Source: Pontibacter oryzae (lineage in GTDB: Bacteria > Bacteroidota > Bacteroidia > Cytophagales > Hymenobacteraceae). From it: DNA of 64,000 nucleotides. Below, piece after piece: positions 61,792-64,000 of this stretch. Each line of letters opens with the position of its first letter. Positions within the stretch are counted from its first letter, which is position 1. The stretch lies in NCBI RefSeq assembly GCF_003576375.1, contig NZ_QWGE01000004.1:1-64000 (forward strand). Reading direction: 5' to 3'. A model generated the notes under the pieces. The model searched no databases. It saw only the letters and a list, made by a program, of their open reading frames with translations, and had not been told where the DNA came from. A program made the translations under genes and the position numbers.

Positions 61792-64000
61792 ATGAAATTT
61801 TTATTTACGATTCTCACCATCTTAGCTACAGCTACTTTCGGATTTGCCCAGCAGGGCACCTTAAAAGGGAAGGTTACCGACAAAACTACCGGCGAAGAGG
61901 TAATCGGCGCTGTAGTTTTTATTAAAGGAACCGCTAAAGGCACCACCACCGACTATGAGGGTAAATTTACGCTTCCGCTGGAGCCAGGCGCTTATAATGT
62001 GTCCGTAACTTTTGTGTCTTACAAGCCTTTCGAGCAAGCAGGGGTGCAAGTGGCAGCCGGCCAAACCAAAACCCTGAATGTGCAGCTGGAGCAAAACACA
62101 ACCCAGATACAGACAGTAGAGATTGTAGGAACCCGCCAAACGAACACCGAAACGGCCGTTTTGGAGACAATGCGCCAGAGTGAGGTAGTAGTTAGCGGCG
62201 TGGCAGGCGAGCAGATTGCCAAATCCATGGACCGCGACGCAGCCGAAACAGTGAAGCGCATACCGGGCGTAACCATACTTAACGACCGATACGTGGTTAT
62301 ACGGGGTATGAACCAGCGCTACAACACGGTGCTGCTGAACGATGCCCTGACCCCAAGTACAGAGCCAGACCAAAAAGCCTTCTCCTTCGATATCCTGCCA
62401 ACCAGCGTGATCGACCGCATCATGATCTATAAAAACGGTTCTCCGGAGCTGCCTGGTGAGTTTGGCGGCGGTGTGATCAAGATCTATACTAAGAATGTGG
62501 TAGATGAGAACAAGACGACCATCGGAGTGTCGGGCTCTTATCGCGTGGGCACAACCTTCAACAGCTTCCTGACCAATACGAAAGGCAGCACTGATCTTTT
62601 GGGTTTCGATAACGGAGACCGCGCCATACCTACTGGCATTCCTGCTGATATAAACATGGTGAGCAAAGGTAGCGACGAGCGCCAGCGCTTAGGCCGCCTT
62701 TTCCCGAACACCTGGGCACCAAAGTCAACTACAGCTACGCCAGACCTGCGTATGTCGCTGGGCCTGAACCGCCGCTTCGACCTGGGTGATGTAAGAATGA
62801 GCACCATCTCGGCGGTGTCTTACAGCAACACACAATCTGTTACAGAAGGCACGAGAAATACGTATGGCAGCTTTGACCCAGCTACAGGCAAGAGCTCCTC
62901 ATACCTTAGCTTTAACGATAAAGTATATGCCAACAACGCCCGCTTAGGTATAGTTAGCAACTGGTCGGCGCGCCTTAACAACAATAACAAGGTAGAGTTC
63001 AGAAACCTGTTTAACCAGCTAGGCACAAGCGAGGTGCTGGACCGCGAAGGCGTGGACAGAACAAATGGCACGCAGCTGCAGCACAATTACGCAATGCGCT
63101 ATGAGAGCCGCACAATTTACTCCGGCCAGCTTCAGGGCACACACGACTTCAGCGATAACAACTCTACCGTAACCTGGACAGGTGGTTATAACTACACCAA
63201 CCGAAATGAGCCCGACTACCGCAGGTTTAGAACAGTATACGAAGACGAAGAGCAAGCCTATGGTGTGCAGTTCCAGCCGGAAACTAACCCAAGCCTTCAG
63301 GATGCGGGCCGCTTTTACTCTGACCTGAACGAACACGTGGTAATGGGTAGCGGCCAGTTTGAGCACCGCTTCGAAACCGCCGACTCTACCGCAGAGAACG
63401 CCCCCAAGATTAGAACCGGCTTCTACCTAGAGCGCAAAAAGAGAGACTACACCTCGCGTTATTTCTCTTTTGGATATAATAGCAACGGAAACAACGGAGC
63501 TTATAACGAGTCTATCCGCTTCCTGCCACTCGACCAGGTTTTCTCCCCGGAGAACATCAATAACGTAGATGGCCTAATGCTGCTGGAGGATGCTAACCCA
63601 CAAAACAACTACGATGCTTCCAATCTAAATGTGGCCGGTTATGTAGGCGGCTCTTCCCCGCTCACAGAAAAGCTGTCGGTATCGGGTGGTGTGCGTGTAG
63701 AGTATAATAACCAGGAGCTTATTACGCGTAACTTCGACAACTCCCCAATTAAGAAAGACAACCCGGTGCTAAGTGTATTGCCCTCTGCAAACCTCACTTA
63801 TAACCTTACACCACGCGCCATGCTGCGTGCTGGAGCCAGTGTTAGCGTAAACCGCCCTGAGTTCCGTGAGCTGGCACCAGCCCCATACTTCGACTTTGTG
63901 AACCTGCTGGAGGTAATTGGTAACCCGGATCTGGATATTGCCACGATTTATAACAGCGATCTGCGCTACGAATTCTACCCGAACCCAACTGAGCTGCTAT
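61792..64000 (+). CDS. TonB-dependent outer-membrane receptor, 3' end beyond the window
   Basis: The frame is open from the ATG at 61792 to the window end (736 codons seen). A signal peptide (KFLFTILTILATATFGFAQ) is followed by a carboxypeptidase-regulatory-like domain (GTLKGKVTDKTTGEEVIGAV) at about 22-105. The plug domain (AETVKRIPGVTILNDRYVVIRGMNQRYNTVLLND) and GGGVIKIYTKN come next, then barrel strands such as LSVSGGVRVEYNNQEL and LRAGASVSVNRPEFRELAPAPYFDFVN. It resembles the large TonB receptors with an IRGMNQRY-type plug. Placement beside pst and behind Pho boxes suggests uptake of a phosphorus-containing compound. Confidence 0.9.
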   Translation, partial: MKFLFTILTILATATFGFAQQGTLKGKVTDKTTGEEVIGAVVFIKGTAKGTTTDYEGKFTLPLEPGAYNVSVTFVSYKPFEQAGVQVAAGQTKTLNVQLEQNTTQIQTVEIVGTRQTNTETAVLETMRQSEVVVSGVAGEQIAKSMDRDAAETVKRIPGVTILNDRYVVIRGMNQRYNTVLLNDALTPSTEPDQKAFSFDILPTSVIDRIMIYKNGSPELPGEFGGGVIKIYTKNVVDENKTTIGVSGSYRVGTTFNSFLTNTKGSTDLLGFDNGDRAIPTGIPADINMVSKGSDERQRLGRLFPNTWAPKSTTATPDLRMSLGLNRRFDLGDVRMSTISAVSYSNTQSVTEGTRNTYGSFDPATGKSSSYLSFNDKVYANNARLGIVSNWSARLNNNNKVEFRNLFNQLGTSEVLDREGVDRTNGTQLQHNYAMRYESRTIYSGQLQGTHDFSDNNSTVTWTGGYNYTNRNEPDYRRFRTVYEDEEQAYGVQFQPETNPSLQDAGRFYSDLNEHVVMGSGQFEHRFETADSTAENAPKIRTGFYLERKKRDYTSRYFSFGYNSNGNNGAYNESIRFLPLDQVFSPENINNVDGLMLLEDANPQNNYDASNLNVAGYVGGSSPLTEKLSVSGGVRVEYNNQELITRNFDNSPIKKDNPVLSVLPSANLTYNLTPRAMLRAGASVSVNRPEFRELAPAPYFDFVNLLEVIGNPDLDIATIYNSDLRYEFYPNPTELL

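Noticed and set aside
61861..62373. 170-codon minus-strand open frame opposite the TonB-dependent receptor
   Set aside because: The plus strand encodes a complete signal peptide, regulatory-like domain and plug domain over the same bases.
1..64000. CRISPR arrays, rRNA operons, prophage or transposase genes
   Set aside because: Read for on both strands; no regularly spaced repeats, rRNA sequence, integrase or transposase-like protein found.

Overview
The window looks like chromosomal DNA of a Bacteroidota member, most likely a Cytophagales/Hymenobacteraceae genus such as Pontibacter (inference from content, not a database match). Supporting signs are promoters of the Bacteroidota type (TTG, 18-19 bp spacer, TAnnTTTG), TonB-dependent receptors with N-terminal carboxypeptidase-regulatory-like domains, a type IX secretion C-terminal sorting domain, many lipoproteins, an mreBCD-mrdA-rodA cluster, and moderate GC with AT-rich intergenic DNA. 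It is mostly core genome. I see no rRNA, CRISPR array, prophage or complete insertion sequence.

Layout. 1-6.5 kb: aspA and an RNase D gene, two lipoproteins, an M28 peptidase lipoprotein and an orphan very-short-patch repair endonuclease. 6.7-13 kb: 2-oxoglutarate dehydrogenase genes sucA-sucB-lpdA, with a four-helix-bundle S23 gene inserted between sucB and lpdA inside AT-rich inverted repeats. 13.1-15.6 kb: a YtrA-type GntR-regulated ABC transporter operon with a promoter, an operator-like inverted repeat and two small membrane proteins. 15.7-17.4 kb: a pentapeptide-like repeat protein, an unknown gene and a decayed PLDc_N gene. 17.7-22.5 kb: a MacAB-like export system (ATPase, two tandem paralogous permeases, membrane fusion protein). 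22.5-30.3 kb: a membrane protein, a GNAT acetyltransferase, a large TonB-type receptor, a TrmH-family RNA methyltransferase and mutS. 30.6-30.9 kb: tRNA-Gly and tRNA-Leu behind a near-perfect promoter. 31-34 kb: an AT-richer stretch with an acyltransferase and a DUF418 protein.

34-39.6 kb (minus strand): the cell-shape cluster mreB-mreC-mreD-mrdA-rodA. 39.8-42 kb: purN-purH. 42.5-49.9 kb: mixed single genes (SRPBCC, HAD, DUF4442, Fur family, a T9SS cargo protein, UbiA, cold shock protein, KdsC, IscX with ferredoxin, DUF2520). 50-55.4 kb: cytochrome c maturation genes (ccmB, ccmC, ccmD-like, ccmE, ccmF) without ccmA. 55.6-61.2 kb: the phosphate module porin-pstS-pstC-pstA-pstB-phoU. A TonB-dependent receptor, cut by the window end, is divergent from it. 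The divergent intergenic region carries 11-bp-periodic direct repeats that look like Pho boxes.

The most notable unexplained signals are: (1) extreme over-representation of the word AAGTATA/TATACTT throughout genes and gaps; (2) the Pho-box-like arrays; (3) the S23 cassette inside the sucAB-lpd operon; (4) a PLDc_N pseudogene with two single-base deletions; (5) a CxxxY-type CcmE; (6) several families of intergenic short-unit repeats whose blocks recur as reverse complements.
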